In this document: piece by piece, positions 27,693 to 35,299 of the stretch
Layout of the letters: every line of letters begins with the position of its first letter
Position numbering within the stretch: the first letter of the stretch is position 1
Source of the DNA: Ardenticatenaceae bacterium
GTDB lineage: Bacteria; Chloroflexota; Anaerolineae; Promineifilales; Promineifilaceae
Length of the DNA: 64,000 bases
Direction of reading: 5' to 3'
NCBI GenBank assembly: GCA_020634375.1
Contig: JACKBX010000002.1
Coordinates: 642,795 to 706,794 of the forward strand
The notes under the pieces: model-generated
The model's input: only the letters and a program-made list of their open reading frames with translations
The model's database searches: none
Told to the model about the DNA's origin: nothing
Program-made: the position numbers and the translations under genes

Positions 27693-28985
27693 TTGACGAT
27701 TTACGATTTGTTTTCTGAAGAAATAGATGAGGTGAACGGCCGTCGTGAACGCCTGTTGTTGGCGATTGCGGCGGCTTTTGTCTTTGTGAATGCGCTGGCC
27801 CTCAGCCTGGCGCGGGAGGGGCGCGTGGCCTGGGCACACCTGTGGGGGCCGGGAGTGTGGCTGCTCTTGATGGCCGGGGCGCACCTCATTTTGCAGCGAC
27901 TGCGCCCGCAGCGTGACCCCTTCTTGCTGCCCATCCTGGCCCTGCTGATGGGCTGGGGCGTGGTGCTGATTGATCGCCTGGCCCCCAATTTTTTGGCGCG
28001 GCAGGTGGTATGGGTGGCTGTGGGCACGGCCGTTCTCCTCATCATCGCCGTGCTGCCCCAAGACCTGCGCTGGCTGCGCCGCTACCGCTACACCTGGCTG
28101 ATTGGCGGGCTGGCCTTGCTGGCCGCCACCCTGCTGTTTGGCGTCAATCCTGCCGGTTATGGCGCTGCTTTATGGCTGCCCCTGCCCGGCCACATCTTCT
28201 TCCAACCCTCCGAACTGCTGAAGATATTGCTGCTGGTCTTTCTCGCCAGCTACTTTGACGAACGCGAAAGCCTGCTGCGCCTCAGCCACCGCGAAGGGCT
28301 ACTGGCTTCCCTGCCCTACCTGGCCCCCCTGCTGTTGATGTGGGGCTTTTGCATGGTGCTGCTGGTGTGGCAGCAAGATTTGGGGGCGGCCACCCTCTTT
28401 TTCATTTTGTTCCTCTCTCTGCTTTACCTCTCCACCGGCAACAAGTGGTATGTGCTGGGCGGGCTGGCGCTGCTGCTGCTGGCGGGCGCCATCGCCTACA
28501 AGTTGTTCCCGCTGGTGGCGCTGCGCGTGGATGCCTGGTGGAACCCCTGGCCGGAAGCGGACAATCGCGCTTTCCAAATTGTGCAGTCGTTGTATGCGCT
28601 GGCCTCTGGCGGCGTGCTGGGGCAAGGCATCGGCCAGGGCTTCCCGGATTATATCCCTGTGGTGCATTCGGATTTTGCTTTTGCGGCCATCGCCGAGGAG
28701 TGGGGATTAGTGGGCAGCCTGGGTGTGGTGGCGGTTTTTGCGCTGTTGGCGCATCGCGGGATACGGATTGCGCTGCTGCGGAAACGGCCGTTCCAACAAT
28801 ACCTTGCCGCCGGCATCACCATCCTCTTCAGCGCCCAGGCTTTGCTGATTATGGGCGGCGTCACCAAGCTGCTGCCGCTCACCGGCGTCACCCTGCCCTT
28901 TGTCAGCTACGGCGGCAGCTCACTCTTCATCAGCAGTGTGATGGCCGGGCTGCTGCTATACCTCTCCAGCCAGGATGAGGGCTGA
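27693..28985 (+). CDS. FtsW/RodA/SpoVE family SEDS glycosyltransferase
   Basis: About 430 residues with 10 or more hydrophobic segments. SEDS markers are 'IDRLAPNFLARQVVWVAVGT', 'GYGAALWLPLPGHIFFQPSE' and 'LLKILLLVFLASYF' (compare the 'QPSE(L/F)xK' motif), 'WQQDLGAATLFFILF', 'FQIVQSLYALASGGVLGQG', 'HSDFAFAAIAEEWGLVGS' and 'GVTLPFVSYGGSSL'. These proteins polymerise peptidoglycan glycan chains. The start is uncertain. The 5' end overlaps a heptamer repeat (GATTTAC), TTG 27693 has no ribosome site, and GTG 27732 is an alternative. No partner penicillin-binding protein is adjacent. Confidence 0.9.
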   Translation: MTIYDLFSEEIDEVNGRRERLLLAIAAAFVFVNALALSLAREGRVAWAHLWGPGVWLLLMAGAHLILQRLRPQRDPFLLPILALLMGWGVVLIDRLAPNFLARQVVWVAVGTAVLLIIAVLPQDLRWLRRYRYTWLIGGLALLAATLLFGVNPAGYGAALWLPLPGHIFFQPSELLKILLLVFLASYFDERESLLRLSHREGLLASLPYLAPLLLMWGFCMVLLVWQQDLGAATLFFILFLSLLYLSTGNKWYVLGGLALLLLAGAIAYKLFPLVALRVDAWWNPWPEADNRAFQIVQSLYALASGGVLGQGIGQGFPDYIPVVHSDFAFAAIAEEWGLVGSLGVVAVFALLAHRGIRIALLRKRPFQQYLAAGITILFSAQALLIMGGVTKLLPLTGVTLPFVSYGGSSLFISSVMAGLLLYLSSQDEG

Positions 28986-29137
28986 TTAGATTGCCTCCCC
29001 CTCCCCCTTTGTTTATACTATGAGCCAGTTGTCACCATTTTTTTAGATAGCCAGGCCAGACAAGTTCATTGAGACAGCCGTCTGACCAACAAAATGAAAC
29101 ATATAGACCGTAAAGCCATGCGGATACACCGACTATC

Positions 29138-29338
29138 CAGGTGGATGCGACCTCCATCCAGGTGGATGCGACCTCCATCCAGGTGGATGCTGCTTCCATC
29201 CAGGTGGATGTTGTCTCCATCCAGGTGGACGCTGTCTCCATCCAGGTGGATGCTGCTTCCATCCAGGTGGATGTTGTCTCCATCCAGGTGGATACTGCTT
29301 CCATCCAGGTGGATGCTGTCTCCATCCAGGTCGCTTCG
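29138..29338. repeat. 21-bp tandem satellite, nine full units, each with a small dyad
   Basis: Nine perfect-period 21-bp units (29138-29326) plus a partial tenth follow the consensus CAGGTGGATGCTGCTTCCATC. Where units meet, CATCCAGGTGGATG forms a 5-bp stem with a 4-base loop. Variation is confined to bases about 9-15 of each unit. It lies in the 425-base gap between the RodA-type gene and a small coiled-coil gene; the rest of that gap shows nothing recognisable. Because 21 is divisible by 3, reading frames stay open on both strands and give heptapeptide repeats. None has a convincing ribosome site, so I treat it as non-coding. Confidence 0.9.
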
Positions 29339-29410
29339 GTCTACCAACACCTTTGTTTGATAAGCTCCATGTTTGTGGAGCATAAAAATTTCCAGTAAAA
29401 GGAGTTTGTT

Positions 29411-29725
29411 ATGGCATATGTACCTTTCTCTCAATCAGTTTCCAATTTCCGCACCATGGCAAGCGGCATTACCACCCGGTTGGATTCTTTGACCGGTGTG
29501 GGGATTACGGCCGTTGACGCCACCGCAATGGAAAAATTTGCCGACGAATTGGATGCGCTCAATTCAGAGCAGGAGGATATCAAAGCACAATTAAAAACAA
29601 AGACAGAAGAATTGAATGCTAAGATGAAGGAGGCCAGAGCAAAGAATGCTAACCTGGCGAAGCGGATAAAACTCGCCACGCCACAAGAGCATTGGGCCGC
29701 ATTTGGCATCACCGCCAAGCGCTGA
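29411..29725 (+). CDS. Small coiled-coil protein of unknown function
   Basis: A 102-residue protein with a strong ribosome site (AAAAGGAG) seven bases before the ATG. The N-terminus ('YVPFSQSVSNFRTMASG') is followed by a charged helix at about 40-85 ('EDIKAQLKTKTEELNAKMKE') and the C-terminus 'PQEHWAAFGITAKR'. There is no signal peptide or membrane segment. A long hairpin follows the stop. I do not recognise the family. The good translation signal, an ACGGCCGT copy inside the gene and a satellite just upstream suggest a resident, well-expressed gene. Confidence 0.75.
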   Translation: MAYVPFSQSVSNFRTMASGITTRLDSLTGVGITAVDATAMEKFADELDALNSEQEDIKAQLKTKTEELNAKMKEARAKNANLAKRIKLATPQEHWAAFGITAKR

Positions 29726-29736
29726 CGCCAAACCAG

Positions 29737-29776
29737 GGTGCGGGGTATGTCGCAAACTTATGACATACCCCGCACC
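29737..29776 (+). terminator. Long GC-rich hairpin after the small coiled-coil gene
   Basis: A perfect 15-bp stem (GGTGCGGGGTATGTC and its complement) with a 10-base loop starts 12 bases after the stop codon. There is no T run after it, so it may be a transcript-stabilising hairpin rather than a true intrinsic terminator. Confidence 0.55.
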
Positions 29777-29838
29777 ATTAGAAGTTTCGGTTAGTTTACC
29801 TCAGATGGTAAAGGCTAAAGAAGGACAAGGAGGAAGTC

Positions 29839-31452
29839 ATGAATCAAACGAAGTATGCAGATATTGTCATCATTCCGATTTTATTGATTCTGTTAATTCT
29901 GATAACAGGATTAACTTTTGTAAACACAAGTCTTCAAGAAGCTTCGGCATATCCTGAGCCAGGCCAAGCGCAATCCATTCAAGAAGATTCAGCGTATCCA
30001 GCGCCAGAGCAAACAGAGCCTATGGCTCAAAACGCATACCCAGCGCCGTATACCACACCCACACGTACCCCCAATACAAACCTATCAACGACTTTTGAAT
30101 ACACTTATTCGATGTATTTTCCTGTTGTTATTAAACCGGCTCCCGCAAGATTCACCGTTTCTGGTGCATTGAGTGAAGACGAAGTGCTGCAAGTTGTTCC
30201 CAACGGTTTACAATATGACCCTTATAATTGGAACAGATTGCCAAACTATGATAGTTCAGTGCAAATGATACGCTCATGTCTTGCCTACCGCGAGAAAACA
30301 ATTCATTGGAATCCAATTCGCGTAGAATTTTCTGATTACTATCAGTCGAATATGGTAGGACATATTTGCTGGGATCCAATCAATCAACAGGTAGCTCAAA
30401 TTGTAAATGACCCACAGTGCCCCCATTACGATCTTAGTAGACCCTGTTTGGATGTGGAACATGATTCAATTCCCAATACAGGCGAAACCCTTTTTAGAGA
30501 ATATGTACATGACAACCCATCATGGATTTGGCTAATCGGAAACGAACCGGACGGAATAACTCAAGATGCTATTGTACACGACATTCAAATTGGAAATGGC
30601 GTTATTACCAATACGGTATTGATTGGTGATCACGCAACGTACGCGGAATTTTTCCGGCAAATCTACGATATAGTTGACAGTGAAATTGATAGCGCTCCTA
30701 AACTGGTGTTTTGTCAAACAACATATGCCCACAACACTAATTATTGCGCCGCCGCACTTGATCATTTACAAAGTTTAGGATATGGCCCTGAACACATATA
30801 TGCCCTGGCTGTACACCAATATCTACGAGACAGGGAATTTTTCGATGGCGTCCCATATTCAGGAGGCGAGTTGCTAGATGGAGAAACCCTACCCATACCA
30901 GGCGATGATCGTACTGTGTTGGAATATGCCATAGAAGAAAGATGGATACCTTATCTACAAGTGTTTGAAGCTTGGGCTGAGTCCGAGGGGATGGGCGATA
31001 AACCGCTTTGGCTAACAGAGTTTGGCTCATGGGCAGCATGGTGTTTTGAAACGCACAACCCACCTTATTTGCGCCCTGGCATTGATCATGAGGGTGGGTT
31101 GACTTGCATTGACGTTGGCAAACCTAACGTGTTTTATGGGCGGAATAACCACGAGGGCTTATGGGGGTTACAAACCAAACAGATTGAATATCTAGCCCGC
31201 ACAGATAATAATTGGGAAGTTGCCTGGTGGTTTGTCTCGCGGGTAGGCGGTGGATGCAGCGTAACCACATGGATTTGGAATTCTGATTTTGATTGCACCG
31301 CTCCTTCCCCTCGCCCCAATAACCTAAGCCGTGCCGGAGAAACATATTACCAGGCTATTGATTGGGTGATCAACCAGCGCAACCCGCCTATCACAGTAAC
31401 CACCATCACCGATGATTCTGACATCATGCCACCTATTCCAGCCCCACCATAG
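29839..31452 (+). CDS. Exported glycosidase-like (clan GH-A type) protein
   Basis: A 537-residue protein after GGAGG. An N-terminal membrane/signal segment ('IVIIPILLILLILITGL') leads to a low-complexity linker with repeated 'AYPAPE/AYPEPG' and the motif 'YSMYFPVVIKP'. The rest resembles a TIM-barrel glycosidase: 'WIWLIGNEPDG' (candidate acid/base Glu at about 236), 'YALAVHQYLRDREFF', 'DKPLWLTEFGSWAAW' (candidate nucleophile Glu at about 394) and 'VAWWFVSRVGGG'. The substrate is unknown. The DNA is more AT-rich than the neighbours and has no ACGGCCGT octamer, which suggests recent acquisition. The exact GH family is not assigned. Confidence 0.68.
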   Translation: MNQTKYADIVIIPILLILLILITGLTFVNTSLQEASAYPEPGQAQSIQEDSAYPAPEQTEPMAQNAYPAPYTTPTRTPNTNLSTTFEYTYSMYFPVVIKPAPARFTVSGALSEDEVLQVVPNGLQYDPYNWNRLPNYDSSVQMIRSCLAYREKTIHWNPIRVEFSDYYQSNMVGHICWDPINQQVAQIVNDPQCPHYDLSRPCLDVEHDSIPNTGETLFREYVHDNPSWIWLIGNEPDGITQDAIVHDIQIGNGVITNTVLIGDHATYAEFFRQIYDIVDSEIDSAPKLVFCQTTYAHNTNYCAAALDHLQSLGYGPEHIYALAVHQYLRDREFFDGVPYSGGELLDGETLPIPGDDRTVLEYAIEERWIPYLQVFEAWAESEGMGDKPLWLTEFGSWAAWCFETHNPPYLRPGIDHEGGLTCIDVGKPNVFYGRNNHEGLWGLQTKQIEYLARTDNNWEVAWWFVSRVGGGCSVTTWIWNSDFDCTAPSPRPNNLSRAGETYYQAIDWVINQRNPPITVTTITDDSDIMPPIPAPP

Positions 31453-31563
31453 GCAACATGTTGCAAAAGTGCTGATACATTCTTAATGTATTCCTGACAA
31501 CTTGAGCAGCTCAAGTAATTTTGTAGACAAGGAAGAATAGGGTGCAATCTGGATTCTTCCCCC

Positions 31564-31598
31564 AAAAGCCTCAACCGATATGCGGTTGAGGCTTTTTT
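31564..31598. terminator. Bidirectional intrinsic terminator between convergent genes
   Basis: GCCTCAACCG-ATATG-CGGTTGAGGC is a perfect 10-bp stem followed on the plus strand by six T residues, with AAAA on the other side giving a T run on the minus strand. It ends the glycosidase-like gene and the convergent LVIVD gene. Confidence 0.9.
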
Positions 31599-31620
31599 CG
31601 GGTAAGTCATCCCTGAATAC

Positions 31621-32658
31621 CTAATTCGTAAAGACAATTGGCAAGAATGTCTTTGTGATAGGGGGAGCTTCTACAATGAAAAATCCTGTGCTACTAGCTG
31701 CGTAAATTCGATCTTCGCTTAAAACAATATCCCATGCATCTTCAATATCGTTATAGGCTGTAATGAATTTTGGGGGAGCAATTCCCCATTCATCCTGGTA
31801 AATACTGAAAACGTAGAGACCGACATCTTTGCCTACAAAAGCATATAGATCGTTAGCCGCTACTTCAAAGCTTGATTCAGAATAAACAGCAACTGATTCG
31901 CCTACATAAACGAATTCCCATGGATCAGGCGACCAAGAATAAACGGTCGTGTATGTGTAGCATACTGAAGAGCAACCACTATCAACGGTAATCATTCTGT
32001 TCCCAGTAATAGCCAGTGCATTATCAAATGTTGATTTTGTCGCCACTTCATGTAAATCATCGAAATTCGAGATATCGATTACTCTAATTTTGAAACTGGA
32101 AGTGCTTTCTAATATAAAAGCATAATCCCCATACAGATCAAGGTCGCGTGGCTCGACGATATATGTATTGTCTTGTCCCGCCAATACCAAAGCAGGCGAA
32201 GTTGAAATATCGTATATTTTCAGGCCGTTTCTGGAAAGAACAAAGACCAAGTTATCTTTAATTAGCGTTTTGGTAACCAAAGTCTGTTCTTCATATACAC
32301 CAACACTGTTCGGTGTTATAGGGTCTGAAATATCTATCACTTGCATATTTGATTGGGTAGCAATATAGGCATATGAGCCTGAAACAGCAATATCGAAAAC
32401 GAGCGCGCCCGCGTCCATTTGTCCTATGAATATAGGGTTTGTCTCATCGGATATATCTACCACCCCAAAGAGCGTATCTTGACCCACATAAGCATACTGC
32501 CCTTGTACCGCCACCGTGCGCACATTCCCTGGCAAATGTCCTATGATGGTTGCCACATCTTCTTTATTTGCCTCAACTGGCATTGTCGCCTGGTTGTAAC
32601 ATATGAACGGAACCATAAACACTATCAAACTAATGACTGACTTGACTGGTTTGAACAT
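31621..32658 (-). CDS. Exported LVIVD-repeat beta-propeller protein
   Basis: A 345-residue protein with a signal peptide ('SVISLIVFMVPFICYN'). Repeated blades have the LVIVD pattern: 'YAYVGQDTLFGVVDISDETN', 'YAYIATQSNMQVIDISDP', 'LVFVLSRNGLKIYDIST' and 'YAFVGKDVGLYVFSIY'. The C-terminus is 'TKTFLPIVFTN', a short aromatic-x-P-hydrophobic motif also seen in two other exported proteins here. It is probably an extracellular binding or adhesion protein. The gene is AT-rich and lacks the octamer, like its convergent neighbour, with which it shares a terminator. Confidence 0.82.
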   Translation of the reverse strand: MFKPVKSVISLIVFMVPFICYNQATMPVEANKEDVATIIGHLPGNVRTVAVQGQYAYVGQDTLFGVVDISDETNPIFIGQMDAGALVFDIAVSGSYAYIATQSNMQVIDISDPITPNSVGVYEEQTLVTKTLIKDNLVFVLSRNGLKIYDISTSPALVLAGQDNTYIVEPRDLDLYGDYAFILESTSSFKIRVIDISNFDDLHEVATKSTFDNALAITGNRMITVDSGCSSVCYTYTTVYSWSPDPWEFVYVGESVAVYSESSFEVAANDLYAFVGKDVGLYVFSIYQDEWGIAPPKFITAYNDIEDAWDIVLSEDRIYAASSTGFFIVEAPPITKTFLPIVFTN

Positions 32659-32800
32659 AACAACAGCCCCTTTTCTATTCGTAAATTATTCTCCATATGA
32701 TAGCATATACATGAGTTGCTGCTTCACCTTCTCAAGTCGATGAAGTAGGCGTTGTGGAGGGCAACGGCCGTTCCCCCTCCCCACATCCCCCAAAACAAAA

Positions 32801-32833
32801 AGAGTGGTTCAATCTTGGAGATTGAACCACTCT
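32801..32833. repeat. 33-bp palindromic element, copy 1
   Basis: AGAGTGGTTCAATCT-TGG-AGATTGAACCACTCT: a perfect 15-bp inverted repeat with a 3-base centre and no T run. Its exact reverse complement occurs at 33549, and a variant at 43865. Confidence 0.9.
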
Positions 32834-32882
32834 AGTCAGTAAGTGGGAGAGGGATTGTGGTGGGGCCGTAATTACAAACGAA

Positions 32883-32909
32883 TTGATACCGCACGAAACA
32901 TGCTAAAAT
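32883..32909 (+). promoter_or_regulatory. Candidate promoter of the toxin-antitoxin pair
   Basis: TTGATA (32883-32888) and TAAAAT (32904-32909) are separated by 15 bases, 43 bases before the antitoxin ATG. The spacing is a little short. Confidence 0.4.
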
Positions 32910-32952
32910 ACAGGTAGACTTGCACACCTTAAGCGGTCAAGAGGTATATATC

Positions 32953-33189
32953 ATGACTACTGTAAGTTTTCGTGAACAACTACAAAAACAAATAGACACG
33001 CTGCCGGACGACATCGTTCAACAAATTGCTGACTTCACCTTTTTCATGATGGCACGGCGAGAAATCACACCGTTATATACAAATTGGACAAGCCAACAAT
33101 GGCAAGATTTTTCATTGGAGCAATTTATTCGTGAAGATGATGACGTTGAATACACGCTGGAAGATGCCCAAGAGATTTACCATCCATGA
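32953..33189 (+). CDS. Antitoxin (DUF2281-like) of a type II toxin-antitoxin pair
   Basis: A 78-residue protein from ATG 32953 behind AGAGGT (an upstream in-frame start at 32920 has no ribosome site). 'FREQLQKQIDTLPDDIVQQI' and 'DFTFFMMAR' resemble DUF2281/AbrB-linked small antitoxins. The acidic C-terminus ('FIREDDDVEYTLEDAQEIYH') would wrap the toxin. Its stop overlaps the toxin start (ATGA), the normal coupling of such modules. In type II modules the antitoxin neutralises the toxin and represses the operon. Confidence 0.75.
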   Translation: MTTVSFREQLQKQIDTLPDDIVQQIADFTFFMMARREITPLYTNWTSQQWQDFSLEQFIREDDDVEYTLEDAQEIYHP

Positions 33190-33527
33190 CCCCCGGCGAC
33201 ATTGTTCTCATTCGCTTTCCACAAACAGACCTACAAGCAGGCAAGTTACGTCCAGCTTTGGTGGTAGCCATCGCCCCTGGTCGCCATACCGATTTACTGC
33301 TTGCTCTTATTACTTCACGCACCTACCAGGCAATCCCCAAATTTGACGAGATAATTACCCCCACTGATTCGGATTATGCAACGACTGGCCTAAAAACCCG
33401 CTCATTCATCCGGCTAGCACGCCTGACAAGTGTAGACCCATCCATCATCAACGCCCGCCTCGGTCACATTTCACCAGAACGCCTACGGCAAATCAGAAAA
33501 CGCCTGGCCGATTGGCTGAAAAAGTAA
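33186..33527 (+). CDS. MazF/PemK-family toxin
   Basis: A 113-residue protein of the size and layout of MazF/PemK ribonuclease toxins: 'MTPGDIVLIRFPQTD' (first beta strand), 'AGKLRPALVVAIAPG' (the conserved 'K.RPALVV'), 'LLALITSRTYQA' and 'LKTRSFIRLARLTSVDPSII' (the 'xSxxrlxkxxtv' strand). MazF-type toxins cut mRNA at short sequences. It is translationally coupled to the antitoxin by a 4-base overlap and followed within 22 bases by the second copy of the 33-bp palindrome. Confidence 0.85.
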   Translation: MTPGDIVLIRFPQTDLQAGKLRPALVVAIAPGRHTDLLLALITSRTYQAIPKFDEIITPTDSDYATTGLKTRSFIRLARLTSVDPSIINARLGHISPERLRQIRKRLADWLKK

Positions 33528-33548
33528 ACGCCTTACTTGCCGCAATAC

Positions 33549-33581
33549 AGAGTGGTTCAATCTCCAAGATTGAACCACTCT
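33549..33581. repeat. 33-bp palindromic element, copy 2 (inverted relative to copy 1)
   Basis: An exact reverse complement of the element at 32801-32833; the arms are the same and the centre reads CCA rather than TGG. The two copies bracket the toxin-antitoxin pair. Confidence 0.9.
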
Positions 33582-33589
33582 ACAATCGC

Positions 33590-35230
33590 TTACCGCAACC
33601 CCTTGAAATAATTAATCAACCCATTCGTCGAAGCGTCATGCGATCTGACTGCGCTGCCATCGCGCAGTTCCGGCAAAATGGCCTTCGCCAACTGCTTGCC
33701 CAACTCCACCCCCATCTGGTCAAATGAATTGATGCCCCAAATCACGCCCTGCGTGAAGATTTTATGCTCGTACAGGGCAATCAACTTGCCCAACGTCGCC
33801 GGGGTCAACTTTTGAAAGAGGAACGAGTTAGAAGGCTTGTTGCCCGCAAACGTCTTCGCCGCCGCCAGCAGCGCCAGCTTATCGCCGCTCACCCCTTGCG
33901 CGGATAACTCGGCGCGGGCTTCGTCGGGCGTGCGCCCCTTCATCAACGCTTCCGTCTGCGCAAAGTAATTGGAGAGCAGCAGCGTGTGATGCTCGCCAAT
34001 GGGGTTTTGCGTTTGCGCCGGGGCCAAAAAGTCGCAAGGGATGAGCTTCGTGCCCTGGTGGATAAGCTGGTAAAAGGCGTGCTGCCCATTTGTGCCCGGC
34101 TGTCCCCACAGCACCGGCCCGGTGGAATAATCCACCGCCGCGCCGCTTTTGCTAACGCGCTTGCCGTTGCTCTCCATATCCCCCTGCTGGAAATACATGG
34201 GGAAGAGGGCCATGTACTGGTCGTAGGGCAGGATGGCGTGGCTTTGTGCGCCGAAGAAGTTGTTGTACCACACGCCCAGCAGCCCCATGATCACGGGGAT
34301 GTTTTGCGCAAAAGGCGCGGTGCGGAAATGCTCATCCACAGCGTGCGCCCCGCCCAACAGCGCCTCGAAATTGTCCATGCCAATGGCGATGGCAATGGAG
34401 AGGCCAATGGCTGACCAAAGGGAGTAACGGCCGCCCACCCAGTCCCAGAACTCAAACATGTTGTCAGGGTGGATACCGAAGGCAGTCACGGCCGTTTCAT
34501 TCGTAGACAGCGCCGCAAAATGGTGGGGGACGGCCGTTTCCTGCCCCGCCGCCTCCAAAAACCACGCCCGCGCCGTATGCGCATTCGCCATCGTCTCCTG
34601 CGTGGTAAAGGTCTTCGAGGCAATCAAAAACAGCGTCGTCTCCGGGCTGACGGCACGCAGCGTTTCCGCAATATCCGTGCCATCCACATTGGAGACAAAG
34701 TGCAGACGCAGCCCCTCTTGCACATAAGGGGTCAGGGCGTGGACGACCATCTTCGGCCCCAAATCGGAGCCGCCAATGCCAATGTTCACCACATCGGTAA
34801 TGGCTTTGCCGGTGTAGCCGCGCCATTCGCCGGAGCGCACAACATCGCTAAAACGGCGCATCTTCGCCAACACCGCGTTCACGCCAGGCATCACATCCTC
34901 GCCATCCACCAAAATGGGGCGGTTACTGCGATTGCGCAGGGCTACATGCAGCACGGCACGCTCCTCGGTGGTGTTGATTTTCGCGCCGCTAAACATCGCC
35001 GCGATTTGCTCTGCCAATCCAGCCTGCTCGGCCAGATTCAACAGCAGTTCCACCGTCTCGCCGGTAATGCGATTTTTGGAGAAATCAAACAAAATATCAT
35101 CGAATTTGCGCGAGAAGGTCGCAAATCGCTGCGGGTCTTGCGCAAACAAATCGCGCATATGAATGTCTTTTATTTCTTGATAATGGGCGGCCAAAGCCTG
35201 CCATGCGGGGGATTGAGTAAGTGTTGTCAT
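33590..35230 (-). CDS. pgi: Glucose-6-phosphate isomerase
   Basis: A 546-residue cytosolic enzyme converting glucose-6-phosphate to fructose-6-phosphate. Signatures are 'NIGIGGSDLGPKMV', 'LFLIASKTFTTQETMANAH', 'GGRYSLWSAIGLSIAIA', 'NGKRVSKSGAAVDYSTGPV' and 'INSFDQMGVELGKQLA', and the C-terminal 'SHDASTNGLINYFKGLR'. Catalytic Glu/His/Lys regions are intact and the length is standard. It follows transaldolase on the same strand with a 69-base gap that contains a perfect 21-bp hairpin, so the two sugar-phosphate enzymes probably share a transcript. Confidence 0.97.
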   Translation of the reverse strand: MTTLTQSPAWQALAAHYQEIKDIHMRDLFAQDPQRFATFSRKFDDILFDFSKNRITGETVELLLNLAEQAGLAEQIAAMFSGAKINTTEERAVLHVALRNRSNRPILVDGEDVMPGVNAVLAKMRRFSDVVRSGEWRGYTGKAITDVVNIGIGGSDLGPKMVVHALTPYVQEGLRLHFVSNVDGTDIAETLRAVSPETTLFLIASKTFTTQETMANAHTARAWFLEAAGQETAVPHHFAALSTNETAVTAFGIHPDNMFEFWDWVGGRYSLWSAIGLSIAIAIGMDNFEALLGGAHAVDEHFRTAPFAQNIPVIMGLLGVWYNNFFGAQSHAILPYDQYMALFPMYFQQGDMESNGKRVSKSGAAVDYSTGPVLWGQPGTNGQHAFYQLIHQGTKLIPCDFLAPAQTQNPIGEHHTLLLSNYFAQTEALMKGRTPDEARAELSAQGVSGDKLALLAAAKTFAGNKPSNSFLFQKLTPATLGKLIALYEHKIFTQGVIWGINSFDQMGVELGKQLAKAILPELRDGSAVRSHDASTNGLINYFKGLR

Positions 35231-35247
35231 TGGATAAATTGAGATTT

Positions 35248-35293
35248 GAGATTAGAGATTGGAGATTGACACCAATCTCCAATCTCTAATCTC
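35248..35293 (-). repeat. Perfect 21-bp intercistronic hairpin made of inverted heptamers
   Basis: Three heptamers (GAGATTA, GAGATTG, GAGATTG) are followed by ACAC and their exact reverse complement. In the tal-pgi transcript this stem lies 6 bases after the tal stop and about 17 bases before the pgi start. Confidence 0.88.
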
Positions 35294-35299
35294 TTTATT

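Noticed and set aside
29138..29338. Possible CRISPR array
   Set aside because: The units are contiguous 21-bp repeats with no unique spacers, and no cas genes are present in the window.
32801..33581. Treating the 33-bp palindromes as intrinsic terminators
   Set aside because: No T run follows either copy on either strand, and one copy lies upstream of the promoter; a repeat element is the better reading.
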